13,429 bases of DNA from Sphingomonadales bacterium UBA7473 (lineage in GTDB: Bacteria > Pseudomonadota > Alphaproteobacteria > Sphingomonadales > Sphingomonadaceae). This document shows, piece after piece, positions 1 through 7,829 of this stretch. The number at the start of each line of letters is the position of its first letter. Within the stretch, counting starts at the first letter, position 1. Location of the stretch: positions 1-13,429 of the forward strand of contig DLOX01000047.1 in NCBI GenBank assembly GCA_002478575.1. Reading direction: 5' to 3'. The position numbers and the translations under genes were made by a program. Below the pieces are notes generated by a model. The model saw only the letters and a list, made by a program, of their open reading frames with translations. It made no database searches and was not told the DNA's origin.

Positions 1-563
1 TGGACGGATGCACAATGATAGCATTCGAGTACATTTTCTACAAGAAGCTTCCAATTTGCTGCATGCTGAATATTCTCAATTGATACTTCACGACCAATAT
101 GTTTGGAAAGTTCCAAGAGCAAACCGTAATATTCTCCCAAGAAAGATTTCAAATCCGTCGGCTCAGGCTGCATCGAAACGAAAATAAACTTCCCACACTG
201 CTCAACATGGTATTTTTTCAAACAGCTCTTTGAGCCGCCGCGTTCTGCAGATTTTGCGCTGTTTCCAATTGGTGAACCGTCTTTGTCGAACCGCCAGAAA
301 TGATATCGGCAGATCAGTGGTCGATTGCCATGCCTTTCATATTGCAGCGGGTTATATCGATGAGAGCAAACATTTTGAAAGGCGCGCAGCGACCCAGAGA
401 AATTCTGCACAACGATAGATACGCCAAGAAACTCAACACAAACAAAGTCGTTATTGTCTTTCAGCTCTTCTTCCATACCAACGAATATCCAAGACGACTT
501 GAATATAGCGTCAACCTCGACTTCGAGATGGCGCGGATCCGAATAATATATTTTGGGGAGCAT
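1..563 (-). CDS. Rieske non-heme iron oxygenase, alpha subunit (N-terminal part, cut by window edge)
   Basis: I read this gene by translating the minus strand from the ATG at 563-561; 187 codons and two bases lie in the window and the C-terminus is missing. The Rieske [2Fe-2S] motif is complete: CSH at residues 66-68 and CRYH at 85-88, 16 residues apart. Next comes the start of the catalytic domain, NWKLLVENVLECYHC at 170-184, the usual approach to the mononuclear iron site (ExYHCxxxH). H183 would be the first iron histidine; the second is cut after the bases CA at the edge. The family activates O2 to hydroxylate aromatic rings or aliphatic and quaternary-amine substrates, and needs a separate reductase, which is not visible. 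AGGGA at 571-575 (minus strand) supports the start. It lies 36 bp after the reductase gene on the same strand, so it is probably the last visible gene of that operon. I infer hydroxylation of the acyl chain or sugar; the substrate is unknown. Confidence 0.9.
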   Translation of the reverse strand, partial: MLPKIYYSDPRHLEVEVDAIFKSSWIFVGMEEELKDNNDFVCVEFLGVSIVVQNFSGSLRAFQNVCSHRYNPLQYERHGNRPLICRYHFWRFDKDGSPIGNSAKSAERGGSKSCLKKYHVEQCGKFIFVSMQPEPTDLKSFLGEYYGLLLELSKHIGREVSIENIQHAANWKLLVENVLECYHCASV

Positions 564-599
564 GTTTCGATCCCTATTCGCTTTCAGAAGGCGCGTTTC

Positions 600-1367
600 C
601 TATTTTGCCGCATAGCCACCATCTACCGATAGATCGACCCCTGTGATCCACCGAGATGCATCGCTCAACAAAAAGGCGACCGCATTAGCAACGTCGTCCG
701 GCAAGCCAAAGCCCAGAGGGTGTAAGCTCTCATAGTTTTTCACCATGTCCTGATGCACGCTTTTCACAAAATTATCATGCATTTCAGTGGCAACCGCACC
801 TGCAGCTATTCCATTCACACGAATTCGACGCTCGCTTAGCTCGATCGCGAGAGCCCTCACCAGCCCGCTTGTCGCTGCTTTTGCGGCGGAATAAGCAACC
901 ATTCCTTTGCGGCCGCGCAAAGCTGATACTGATGTCATAAACACGATTGAGCCACCATCTTGCATTGCCCCCTTTCGAGCAAGTGCCCGGGCAATTCCCA
1001 GCCCGCCAAACACTGCCGCTCCAAAAAGATCGTCTATTTGGCGCTGCTTCGTCATTCGGATTGGAGAAACCAGACTGGATCCCGCAGAATGGAAAAGTCC
1101 GTCGATGGGGCCGTGCTGAGCAGCAATTGACTTGATTGCCTCATCAGCAGAACCGTCTTCAGATAGGTCGACAGCCTCATAAGAATGCAATTTACCCGGG
1201 AGACTCGTCAGAACTTCGGTCAACTTGTCTTCATCTCGACCAATCAGCACAAGGGAAGCACCGAGAGAGGCTAAGAGGCTCGCAGTGCCCTTCCCCAAAC
1301 CAGATGATGCGCCAGTTACAACAATTCGTTTCTCAGAAAAGGATTGGGGCGCAAAGACTAAAGACAT
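600..1367 (-). CDS. SDR-family 3-oxoacyl-ACP reductase (FabG-like)
   Basis: A 255-aa classical short-chain dehydrogenase/reductase. It shows the NAD(P)-binding TGASSGLG at residues 18-25, HSAG in place of NNAG near 93-96, the catalytic serine in MTSVSAL (S146), the YSAAK motif (Y159, K163) and the usual C-terminal TGVDLSVDGGY. I chose the ATG at 1367 because it leaves a normal short N-terminus before the Rossmann fold; an upstream in-frame ATG at 1418 would add 17 residues overlapping the ketosynthase. The start overlaps the end of the preceding ketosynthase by 10 bp, which suggests translational coupling. Beside two KAS III enzymes and an ACP, the likely reaction is reduction of a 3-ketoacyl-ACP to 3-hydroxyacyl-ACP. 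That role comes from context; SDRs with other substrates look alike. The stop is TAG, and the reading frame continues open into the downstream oxygenase. Confidence 0.88.
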   Translation of the reverse strand: MSLVFAPQSFSEKRIVVTGASSGLGKGTASLLASLGASLVLIGRDEDKLTEVLTSLPGKLHSYEAVDLSEDGSADEAIKSIAAQHGPIDGLFHSAGSSLVSPIRMTKQRQIDDLFGAAVFGGLGIARALARKGAMQDGGSIVFMTSVSALRGRKGMVAYSAAKAATSGLVRALAIELSERRIRVNGIAAGAVATEMHDNFVKSVHQDMVKNYESLHPLGFGLPDDVANAVAFLLSDASRWITGVDLSVDGGYAAK

Positions 1368-2407
1368 ATGACTTCTGCGCAACCGAGCTTCTGCGTTGGC
1401 ATTGAAGCCGCGGCCCAAGAATAGCCGACACCGAATCCGAACATAGCCAACCGCGTCTCTTGGTCAACCAGGGTTTGACCCAAGTCGTCTGCCATGAGCA
1501 ACGGGATTGTTGCGCTACTTGTGTTGCCGTAGCGACCTATGTTGATCGGAACCTTCTCCTGCGGTAATTTTGCCTTCTTCGCCAAATGGTTGATCATGAA
1601 AGTGTTGGCTTGGTGGAAGAGAAAGGCGTCATGATGGTCCGACCCGAATCCGGACACCTCAAACAAGTCTTTGACTAAGGTCGGAACGGCCTTCAAGGTA
1701 AAGTTGAAAATCTCTCCCCCATCCATAAAAAGCTTAGAGGGGGTTGGCTGACCTTCTCCCTCGCCGGTTCGGAAAGCGCCTTCACGGATGATAAGATTCT
1801 GAAATCCGCCCCCGTCGCTTCCAAGAATGAAATGTGAGCGACCGGCGCCTGGCAGCTTTTCGAGCGCGGTTACCGCCCCAGCATCACCAAAAAGCATTGC
1901 TGTGGCGCGATCTTGAGAATCGACAACACGACTACTGGTGTCACCAACTGCCAGCAACACACGTTCAGCCGACCCGCTGGAAAGAAGCATGGACGCTAAC
2001 CAAAGACCATAAGGGTACGCAGAACAGCCGAGGTTGACGTCGAATGCTATAATTCCCTTACGCAGGCCCAACTTGGCTTGCATGACGCATGCCGTTGCAG
2101 GCAAACGATAGTCTGGTGTTTGAGAAATGAAGATCAGCGCATCAATTGTGTCTGCTTCCCAACCCAACTGATCAATCAACTTATGGGCAGCGGCTAAGCA
2201 GAGATCAGAAGCGGTAACATCGTCATCGGCCCAACGGCGCGTTTGAACGCCCGTCATCTTTGTTACGTCGGCGACACCGGAGCCAAACTGAGCTTCAAAT
2301 TCAGAGTTTTCGACAACACGAGGGGGCACACAAGCAACAAGGCCCGCGATTGTGATGTCATCAAAGCAGACGCTTTGACCCGAACTGATCTGCGGCATGG
2401 AGATCAT
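1358..2407 (-). CDS. FabH-like ketoacyl-ACP synthase III, copy 1
   Basis: 349 residues, a little longer than typical FabH. The full KAS III catalytic triad is visible: Cys128 in NLGCSAYPYGL, His265 in FLFHQAN and Asn295 in YGNTSSATIPL, followed by the C-terminal FGFGVGYSWA loop. The family performs a decarboxylative Claisen condensation of an acyl-CoA with malonyl-ACP; relatives in secondary pathways can transfer acyl groups instead. The ATG at 2407 overlaps the TGA of the ACP gene (ATGA arrangement), so ACP and ketosynthase are probably made together. It is clearly homologous to the other KAS III in this window but diverged along its whole length, so this is an old duplication or independent recruitment. 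An internal ATG at 2398 (MPQISS) is an alternative start. The substrate is not readable from the sequence. Confidence 0.9.
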   Translation of the reverse strand: MISMPQISSGQSVCFDDITIAGLVACVPPRVVENSEFEAQFGSGVADVTKMTGVQTRRWADDDVTASDLCLAAAHKLIDQLGWEADTIDALIFISQTPDYRLPATACVMQAKLGLRKGIIAFDVNLGCSAYPYGLWLASMLLSSGSAERVLLAVGDTSSRVVDSQDRATAMLFGDAGAVTALEKLPGAGRSHFILGSDGGGFQNLIIREGAFRTGEGEGQPTPSKLFMDGGEIFNFTLKAVPTLVKDLFEVSGFGSDHHDAFLFHQANTFMINHLAKKAKLPQEKVPINIGRYGNTSSATIPLLMADDLGQTLVDQETRLAMFGFGVGYSWAAASMPTQKLGCAEVICL

Positions 2408-2622
2408 CCATCAGTCTTGCTGATTAGGTTTTCGATATCGCCCACAGTTTTGCAGTCTTGTAACAGCTGGATATCTACTGCCTTATCATAGACCTCATCA
2501 ATCAGGGCGATAGTCGACACAACAGCCAAAGAGTCCCAAGCCTCTCCAAATTCATAATCAGTCGAAAGTTCGGACACGTCAACTTCCATGATCTCCGCAA
2601 GGCCTTCGTAAAACTCGGACAT
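2404..2622 (-). CDS. Acyl carrier protein
   Basis: A 72-aa acidic four-helix carrier protein. The phosphopantetheine attachment site is Ser31 in EAWDSLAVVS, a variant of the usual DSL motif, and acidic residues dominate the helix after it, as in ACPs. It lacks the canonical FGADSLD of housekeeping AcpP, so it is probably a dedicated pathway carrier. A strong ribosome binding site (AGGAGA, minus strand of 2629-2634) lies 6 bases before the ATG. It sits between two KAS III genes: 18 bp after the upstream one and overlapping the downstream one by 4 bp. No phosphopantetheinyl transferase or malonyl transferase is in the window, so these would come from the host's fatty acid system. The tethered acyl group is inferred to be delivered to the PglD-like acyltransferase encoded upstream. 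Confidence 0.9.
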   Translation of the reverse strand: MSEFYEGLAEIMEVDVSELSTDYEFGEAWDSLAVVSTIALIDEVYDKAVDIQLLQDCKTVGDIENLISKTDG

Positions 2623-2640
2623 TCAAATTCTCCTATTAAA

Positions 2641-3672
2641 TCAAAGCGATATAATGCAAGCAGACCATGAAAGGCCTACCCCAAAGCCAACAAGGGCGAT
2701 CTTTTGGCCAGGCTGAAACTTTCCTGAGGCCATTAGCTCTTCAATGACGATTGGTATTGTTGAAGACACAGTGTTGCCAACGTTTTCAAACCGGCAAGGC
2801 ATTTTCTCTTCGGGAATTTTCATCTTCTTGCGCAGCGCGGACAACATAAACGCATTGGCCTGATGAAAAACCACATAGTCGATGTCGTCAATGACAAGGC
2901 CTGCCTTTAAAAGAACTGCCGAGAAAGCCTTTGGAACTTCCGCGAGAGTGAAGGCCATAATAGCAGCCCCATCCATGAAGAGATTGTCTTGAGAACGAAC
3001 GTTGCCTGAACCGTCAACTTGCTCAATTCTTGTTTCTTCAGAATTTGCGTTTCTTGCGCCTCCCGCTGGGACAATAAGATGTTTAGCACCTGCACCATCA
3101 GTTCCAAAAACAAATGGGCCGATGGTAGATTGCAAATTCGGACTAGATACAATAAGTGATGCAGACGCTCCGTCGCCAAACAATGTTCGAACGCTTCTAT
3201 CTTTTTTGTTGATGAACTTTGAATAAGTGTCGGATGTAACAAGCAGAACTTGTTGTGCCGAACCAGATGCAATTAGCCCCGAAGCAATAGAAAGCCCGTA
3301 GACAAATCCGGAGCACCCAAGATTGATATCAAAAGCACCAATCGACGTTCTCAGCCCCAACGCGTGCTGCAAAATGCAAGCCGAAGTTGGTAAGATATAG
3401 TCAGGTGCTTGTGTGCAAAGGATAATGAAGTCAATCTCCTCGGCCGAAACGCCCGGTTTGTCTAGAAGGTTACGGCACGCATGCTCAGCCAAATCGAGCG
3501 CTGTTTGACCTTCTGCAGCTATTCGCCGCTCTCTAATGCCGGTCTTTTCTAGAATCTTCTCGGGTGCCCAGTCACCAAGCTCTTCAGCGAGCTTCTTATT
3601 GTCAAGGCTCGCGTCCGGGAAATAGAGGCCAATCGCCTCAATGCGCGCGCCGACGGTGTTCGATTGCATCAT
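2641..3672 (-). CDS. FabH-like ketoacyl-ACP synthase III, copy 2
   Basis: 343 residues with an intact KAS III triad: Cys120 in NLGCSGFVYGL, His270 in VVFHQAN and Asn300 in VGNTVSSTIP, and the closing GFGVGLSW loop. It is homologous along its length to the KAS III at 1358-2407; both have AFD(V/I)NLGCS and SGSA..VLL, but many other positions differ. Two adjacent ATG codons (3672 and 3669) could start it; a GAGGG lies about 12 bases upstream. From memory, KAS III genes with an NLGCSG active site often occur in glycan and flagellin-glycosylation loci, where they make hydroxyacyl groups for amino sugars; this needs a database check. Having two active-looking KAS III proteins suggests either two condensation steps or one condensing and one acyl-transferring enzyme. 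Confidence 0.9.
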   Translation of the reverse strand: MMQSNTVGARIEAIGLYFPDASLDNKKLAEELGDWAPEKILEKTGIRERRIAAEGQTALDLAEHACRNLLDKPGVSAEEIDFIILCTQAPDYILPTSACILQHALGLRTSIGAFDINLGCSGFVYGLSIASGLIASGSAQQVLLVTSDTYSKFINKKDRSVRTLFGDGASASLIVSSPNLQSTIGPFVFGTDGAGAKHLIVPAGGARNANSEETRIEQVDGSGNVRSQDNLFMDGAAIMAFTLAEVPKAFSAVLLKAGLVIDDIDYVVFHQANAFMLSALRKKMKIPEEKMPCRFENVGNTVSSTIPIVIEELMASGKFQPGQKIALVGFGVGLSWSACIISL

Positions 3673-3709
3673 ATAGTTTACATACCCTCAGGCGCCGAAC
3701 ATCCGCACT

Positions 3710-3780
3710 CTTGTTGGCCGCTGATTAGACCCAACGCCCCTTTGACGCAACCAATTTGCGAACATCAGCGACCCAACAAG
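3710..3780. repeat. 71-bp imperfect inverted repeat (possible RNA structure)
   Basis: The arms CTTGTTGGCCGCTGAT (3710-3725) and ATCAGCGACCCAACAAG (3764-3780) pair over 15 positions, with one small internal mismatch/bulge. Inside the 38-nt spacer is a second perfect small hairpin, CGCAA-ccaat-TTGCG (3746-3760). The element fills the 121-bp gap between the acyltransferase stop and the KAS III start, so it would be transcribed in the 5' leader of the ACP/ketosynthase genes. No T-tract follows on the transcribed strand, so it is not a simple intrinsic terminator. It could be an attenuator, an mRNA-stabilising structure, or the remains of a small mobile element; no target duplication is evident. 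Confidence 0.55.
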
Positions 3781-3793
3781 CATCCAAATCGAT

Positions 3794-4438
3794 TCAAGAA
3801 GCCGCGCGGCGCAAGGTGCGAGAAGGAGCAGTAAACACAGTTTGCCCGTCCTTGACGTTCCGCATTACCACGGAGCCTGTACCAATCATCGCGTTATTTC
3901 CAATCTTTACAGAAGGGAGAACACGAGCGCCTGAACCTATAAAAACCCCCTCTCCAATAACGGCAGAACCCATAACGTCGACATGAGATGCGATTGTTGA
4001 ATAATCTCCCACCCGACTATCGTGCCCCATTCCAGAAAAGGAAAGGATCGTCACAAAATCGCCAGCGATCGTGTCAGCTGTGTTCATTGTAAACGGGCAC
4101 ATTATTATGCCCACTCCACGCTTCGACGTCTTGCCGAGTACCGCTGTTGGGTGGATCAGATCAGAAAATTCTGCACCACGCTGTTTCAGGGATTCGACCA
4201 TTTTTCGCTTTGTTGCTGGCATCCCTACCCCGATGATCACGCGATCGGTAGGTAGGGGTTTATAATCCTCAAAACTCGCTGCTCGCCAAAGGCCGTATTC
4301 AGGCAGCTGTTCAACCGAATCATCTACAAATGTGACTTCAGAAAAGCTGCCGCCGCCTGACTGGCAATCATGAGCCCAACACAAGAGCTCTCTCCCAAAG
4401 CCACCCGCACCAGCAATAACCAATCTTATACCTGTCAT
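3794..4438 (-). CDS. PglD-like sugar O/N-acyltransferase (left-handed beta-helix)
   Basis: 214 residues from the ATG at 4438. The N-terminus is a small Rossmann-like domain (GAGGFGREL, 10-18) with FVDD at 37-40, as in the PglD/NeuD family. From about residue 95 it turns into hexapeptide repeats of a left-handed beta-helix (HPTAVLG, AVIGEGVFIGSG, VKIGNNAMIGTGSVV). GHDSRVGD at 138-145 carries the family's catalytic histidine (H139). PglD proteins acetylate the C4 amine of UDP-4-amino-4,6-dideoxy-GlcNAc using acetyl-CoA. A longer reading from a GTG at 4513 would add 25 residues before the conserved start, which is less likely. It points into the KAS III/ACP operon rather than the dehydratase/aminotransferase operon, so I infer that it uses an acyl-ACP product of those genes. 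No sequence feature proves donor choice. Confidence 0.85.
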   Translation of the reverse strand: MTGIRLVIAGAGGFGRELLCWAHDCQSGGGSFSEVTFVDDSVEQLPEYGLWRAASFEDYKPLPTDRVIIGVGMPATKRKMVESLKQRGAEFSDLIHPTAVLGKTSKRGVGIIMCPFTMNTADTIAGDFVTILSFSGMGHDSRVGDYSTIASHVDVMGSAVIGEGVFIGSGARVLPSVKIGNNAMIGTGSVVMRNVKDGQTVFTAPSRTLRRAAS

Positions 4439-4599
4439 GGGTCTAGTCCATATCTGCACGTCAGCATCCTTGGCAATATAAACAAGGAACTCCTGCGATG
4501 AATTTCCCGTCACTTTAATTGGTTAGGTGGTCAAGAGCGCTTGAGACAATGAGACGCCGATATTGCGCACAAGACCTCAATCAGCGATAGAATCGTTGG

Positions 4600-5811
4600 A
4601 TGCGTATCTTAATGCTCACCCAATGGTTTCAGCCTGAGCCTCAATTCAAGGGGCTTCCCCTTGCCAAAGCGCTGACCGAAATGGGACATGAAGTTGAGGT
4701 CCTCACTGGTTTCCCAAATTATCCTGGTGGAAAACTCTATCCCGGATATAGGCTGAAATTCTGGCAGCGCGATATCGTTGACGACATCAAGGTAACACGT
4801 GCCTTTTTATATCCAAGCCATGACAAATCTGCTCTTGGGCGAATTCTGAACTACGCGTCCTTTGCTTTGTCTAGCGCCTTGATGATTTTTGCCATACGTC
4901 GTCCAGACATTGTCTATGTCTACTGCCCACCAATGACTGCTGCAGCGGCGGCAATGGTCTTAAGGTTCTTTCGGCGAGTCCCTTATGTAATCGACATACA
5001 AGATCTTTGGCCCGACACGCTTGCCTCCACTGGCATGGTCAACAGCCCGACCATCATAAGATTGGTCGGGGCGTGGAGTAAACTCGCCATGCGGTTTGCC
5101 TCGGCTCTTGTCGTGCTGTCCCCAGGGTTTAAGCTACGTCTGAGCGAACGTCGCGTTAAGCCTCCAGTTCATGTCATTCCCAATTGGGCACCGCCCGAAA
5201 TTGAAGAGCAGGCCAAGGCGATCCCCCAGAAGGATCTAAATGCAGACAAATGTTTCAACATATTGTTTGCTGGTAACATGGGAAAGGCACAAGCGCTCGA
5301 CACTGTGATCGCGGCCGCGAAACGGTTGAAGAACGAAGCTCCCTCAGTGCGGCTCACCTTCATTGGTGGTGGCGTAGAGGTCGAACATCTTCAAGCCACA
5401 AGCGAAGCTTCAGGGACCAACAACATAATATTTCTTAAGCCGCGAGCGCCAAAAGACATGGGCTCTGTCTTTGCAGACGCTGATGCACTTCTTGTTCATC
5501 TTCGGAATGACCCGTTGTTTGAGATAACGATACCCTCAAAGACCCAGGCCTATCTCGCAATCGGACGCCCTATTCTCATGGGTGTCCGTGGCGATGCAGC
5601 CCGATTGGTGAAGCTGGCGCAAGCTGGTGTCTGCTTCACGCCTGAAGATCCAGATGGTTTGGCGGAGGCGGTTTTAGCGCTCTTGACCCTATCGCCCGAA
5701 GCCCGCCAAGCAATGGGCGATGCGGGTGCGGCATATTATAGGGACGAGCTTTCGTTCGAAAAAGGTGTGAAGAGTTTGGAGCAAGTGTTGGTCGGAGCAG
5801 CTACCCCTTAA
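4600..5811 (+). CDS. GT4-family glycosyltransferase (WbuB-like)
   Basis: A 403-aa GT-B fold enzyme. The N-terminal acceptor domain opens with MRILMLTQWFQPEP, has GFPNYPGG (37-44), typical of the WbuB/FucNAc-transferase branch, and DIQDLWPDT (132-140). The linker NWAPPE (195-200) leads into the donor domain: LFAGNMGKAQALDTVI (222-237), then PSKTQAYLAIGRPIL (312-326) at the nucleotide-sugar site. The likely role is cytoplasmic transfer of the second sugar to the undecaprenyl-diphosphate-linked residue made by the phosphoglycosyl transferase. It is the only plus-strand gene of the glycan region, divergent from the acyltransferase and convergent with the phosphoglycosyl transferase. The 161-bp divergent gap holds a 14-bp inverted repeat (TCAAG-agcg-CTTGA, 4531-4544) that could be an operator. 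No convincing Shine-Dalgarno precedes the ATG; the start is chosen by family fit. Confidence 0.9.
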   Translation: MRILMLTQWFQPEPQFKGLPLAKALTEMGHEVEVLTGFPNYPGGKLYPGYRLKFWQRDIVDDIKVTRAFLYPSHDKSALGRILNYASFALSSALMIFAIRRPDIVYVYCPPMTAAAAAMVLRFFRRVPYVIDIQDLWPDTLASTGMVNSPTIIRLVGAWSKLAMRFASALVVLSPGFKLRLSERRVKPPVHVIPNWAPPEIEEQAKAIPQKDLNADKCFNILFAGNMGKAQALDTVIAAAKRLKNEAPSVRLTFIGGGVEVEHLQATSEASGTNNIIFLKPRAPKDMGSVFADADALLVHLRNDPLFEITIPSKTQAYLAIGRPILMGVRGDAARLVKLAQAGVCFTPEDPDGLAEAVLALLTLSPEARQAMGDAGAAYYRDELSFEKGVKSLEQVLVGAATP

Positions 5812-5908
5812 AAGAGATTGATGAGCGTTTTTGAGAAATTTATAACAAAACTACACTTCTGACTAAAAAATATCGACAAACGATTCTGAATTGGCGACAC
5901 CAAACCGC

Positions 5909-6556
5909 CTATTCACCATTCCCTTCAAATGGGGGCATAGTAGCATGCTGATCACTAGATATATCGGAGCGAGATATTACTTTCCAAAACGTCTTTGATA
6001 TTATCTTCAAATCAAGATAGATATTTCTATTGTTTACATACCAAATGTCTAAATCAAACTTCTCTTTCCAACTTAACATATTACGTCCGTTTATTTGCGC
6101 CCATCCCGTAATTCCAGGTTTCACTTCGTGCCTACGCGCTTGGAGTGGTGAATAGAGGGGTAAATACTGCATCAACAACGGCCGCGGACCAACGAGACTC
6201 ATATCTCCTTTCAAAATGTTCCAGAGCTCAGGCAATTCATCTAAGCTTGTTGAGCGGAGTAATTTTCCGAATTTTGTTAGTCTTTGACTGTCGTCCAGGA
6301 GGATTCCCTCTGCGTTTGTTTCATGCCGCATAGTTCTAAACTTAATCATTGTGAAAGGAGTGCCACGCAAGCCTGGGCGCTCCTGAGAAAATAATATTGG
6401 TTTCCCTAAGTTAAAGCGGACCAAAAATGCAATTGTAAGAAGAAGAGGAGAGAGAACGAAAATTGCCGTGATGCTCACCACAAGATCGAGAACACGTTTT
6501 AGAAAAGGATAGAAAGGATCGGAGTTTTTCATAAGAACTAAGAACCGTTCCGACAT
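5909..6556 (-). CDS. PglC-type phosphoglycosyl transferase (initiating sugar-phosphate transferase)
   Basis: 215 residues, the size of the minimal monotopic PGT core (PglC) rather than the long WcaJ/WbaP form. A hydrophobic re-entrant membrane segment at about 20-47 contains the LSP kink (35-37). The catalytic Asp-Glu dyad is in LDELPELWNIL (D106, E107), followed by LKGDMSLVGPRP (115-126) and KPGITGWAQINGRN (146-159). The family transfers a sugar-1-phosphate from a UDP-sugar to undecaprenyl phosphate on the cytoplasmic face of the inner membrane, the first step of glycan assembly. The start ATG shares a base with the aminotransferase stop (TAATG), so translation is probably coupled. An alternative ATG at 6532 would give a 207-aa form. 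The partners suggest a diamino-dideoxy (bacillosamine-like) sugar as substrate, but the sequence alone does not prove it. Confidence 0.93.
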   Translation of the reverse strand: MSERFLVLMKNSDPFYPFLKRVLDLVVSITAIFVLSPLLLTIAFLVRFNLGKPILFSQERPGLRGTPFTMIKFRTMRHETNAEGILLDDSQRLTKFGKLLRSTSLDELPELWNILKGDMSLVGPRPLLMQYLPLYSPLQARRHEVKPGITGWAQINGRNMLSWKEKFDLDIWYVNNRNIYLDLKIISKTFWKVISRSDISSDQHATMPPFEGNGE

Positions 6557-7701
6557 TATTTGCGACCCAATCGGTCCAACACGGCAACCACCTGTTCAAC
6601 TTGTTGTTGCGTCATTGCCGAACCTGACGGGAGACAAAGCCCTCTTTCAAATGCCTTCTCAGCCACGCATCCGCCAACGACGCGCGCTTCTTCAAAGACT
6701 GGTTGCATGTGCATCGGCTTCCAAAAAGGCCGACTCTCGATGTTTTCAACTTCGAGCGCAAGCCGCGCTTCTTCTCTGCTAAAGCCGGTTTGTGATGGGT
6801 CAATTTGAACCGTTGTTAGCCAACGATTGGCCCGCATTCCTGATGGTTCCGAACTAAAGCTAAGGCCTGGAACATGGGAAAGAAGGCGTCGATAAGTCTC
6901 ATGAATGTTGCGACGGGCAGCTACACGATCCTCTATTACCTTTAGCTGCCCTACTCCGATTGCGGCGCATACGCCGCTCAGTCTATAGTTATAGCCATAG
7001 GTTTCATGCTCATAGTGGGCCGCAGGTTCCCGAGCTTGGGTGGCCAAAAACTTCGCTCGTTCAATTTGCCGTCCATTGTCGCTCGCCAATGCGCCACCAC
7101 CTGACGTCGTGATTATCTTATTGCCATTGAACGAAAGGATGACGAAGTCTGCACCCTTTCCGGCATGACGGCCATCTCGATAAGCGCCTACCGCTTCTGC
7201 CGCGTCGCTAATCCAAACAAAGCCATAACGATCGGCTAAGCGGCGGACTCTGGATCCATCAACGACATGGCCGTAGAGATCGGTTGTTATGACAACTTTG
7301 GGAAGCTGGTTGTTCTTCTCAGCGCGAATGAGCTCTCCCTCAAGAAGATCTAAGTCTATCAGAAACTGATCGCCCTCGATGTCAATGAATACCGGATTCG
7401 CGTCGACATACAGGATCGGCGCCACTCCGCCCATAAACGTCATGGTGGAACCCCAGACTTCGTCGCCACTTGCGACACCTGAGAGGCGAAGCGCAAGATG
7501 AAGTGCTGCGGTACCGCTGCTAAGCGCAGCCACGTGAGTCAAACCGGTAAGCTTCGACAAATCTTCTTCAAACTGAGTAAGCATTGGCCCCGCAGGTGAC
7601 ACCCAGTTCGTTGCGAATACGTCTTGGATGAGGGAAAGCTCAGCCCCTCCCATGTGAGGTGCAGAGAGAAAAATTCGATCAGTCGGATTCAAAGTGATCA
7701 T
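6556..7701 (-). CDS. PLP-dependent nucleotide-sugar aminotransferase (DegT/DnrJ/EryC1, PglE-like)
   Basis: 381 residues of the fold-type I sugar aminotransferase family. Visible are the phosphate-binding SSGTAALHLAL (61-71), the ring-stacking DAAEAVGA (166-173, with D166) and the PLP lysine K195 in SFNGNKIITTSGGGAL. The FNGNKIITTSGGG form and RPFWKPMHMQPVF near the C-terminus are typical of PglE/LegC-type 4-aminotransferases. The expected reaction converts UDP-4-keto-6-deoxy-GlcNAc to the 4-amino-4,6-dideoxy sugar with glutamate as donor. It is encoded directly after the dehydratase, separated by 128 bp, and overlaps the phosphoglycosyl transferase by one base. That 128-bp gap contains a 12-bp palindrome, TTTTGATCAAAA (7727-7738), of unknown meaning. 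Only a weak purine-rich ribosome binding site precedes the ATG. Confidence 0.92.
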   Translation of the reverse strand: MITLNPTDRIFLSAPHMGGAELSLIQDVFATNWVSPAGPMLTQFEEDLSKLTGLTHVAALSSGTAALHLALRLSGVASGDEVWGSTMTFMGGVAPILYVDANPVFIDIEGDQFLIDLDLLEGELIRAEKNNQLPKVVITTDLYGHVVDGSRVRRLADRYGFVWISDAAEAVGAYRDGRHAGKGADFVILSFNGNKIITTSGGGALASDNGRQIERAKFLATQAREPAAHYEHETYGYNYRLSGVCAAIGVGQLKVIEDRVAARRNIHETYRRLLSHVPGLSFSSEPSGMRANRWLTTVQIDPSQTGFSREEARLALEVENIESRPFWKPMHMQPVFEEARVVGGCVAEKAFERGLCLPSGSAMTQQQVEQVVAVLDRLGRK

Positions 7702-7829
7702 CCAAATTCTTTCAATTCAAGGGGCTTTTTGATCAAAATCAATCAAAGACTTTTGGCTCTGAGCAAGCCTAGCAGCCTATGCCGACGTAATGATCAATCG
7801 AGAAGACAGGGCAGTTCAATCGTATGACA

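Noticed and set aside
230..632. Two plus-strand open frames (62 and 110 codons) at the left end
   Set aside because: They lie antisense to the Rieske oxygenase, whose iron-sulfur motifs are unmistakable on the minus strand.
3710..3780. Interpretation of the inverted repeat as a transposable element (MITE)
   Set aside because: No matching direct repeats flank the arms, and only one copy is seen in the window; the structure itself is kept as a feature.
7727..7738. TTTTGATCAAAA palindrome between the dehydratase and aminotransferase genes
   Set aside because: Too short and AT-rich to separate from chance; there is no second copy in the gap. Mentioned only within the aminotransferase entry.
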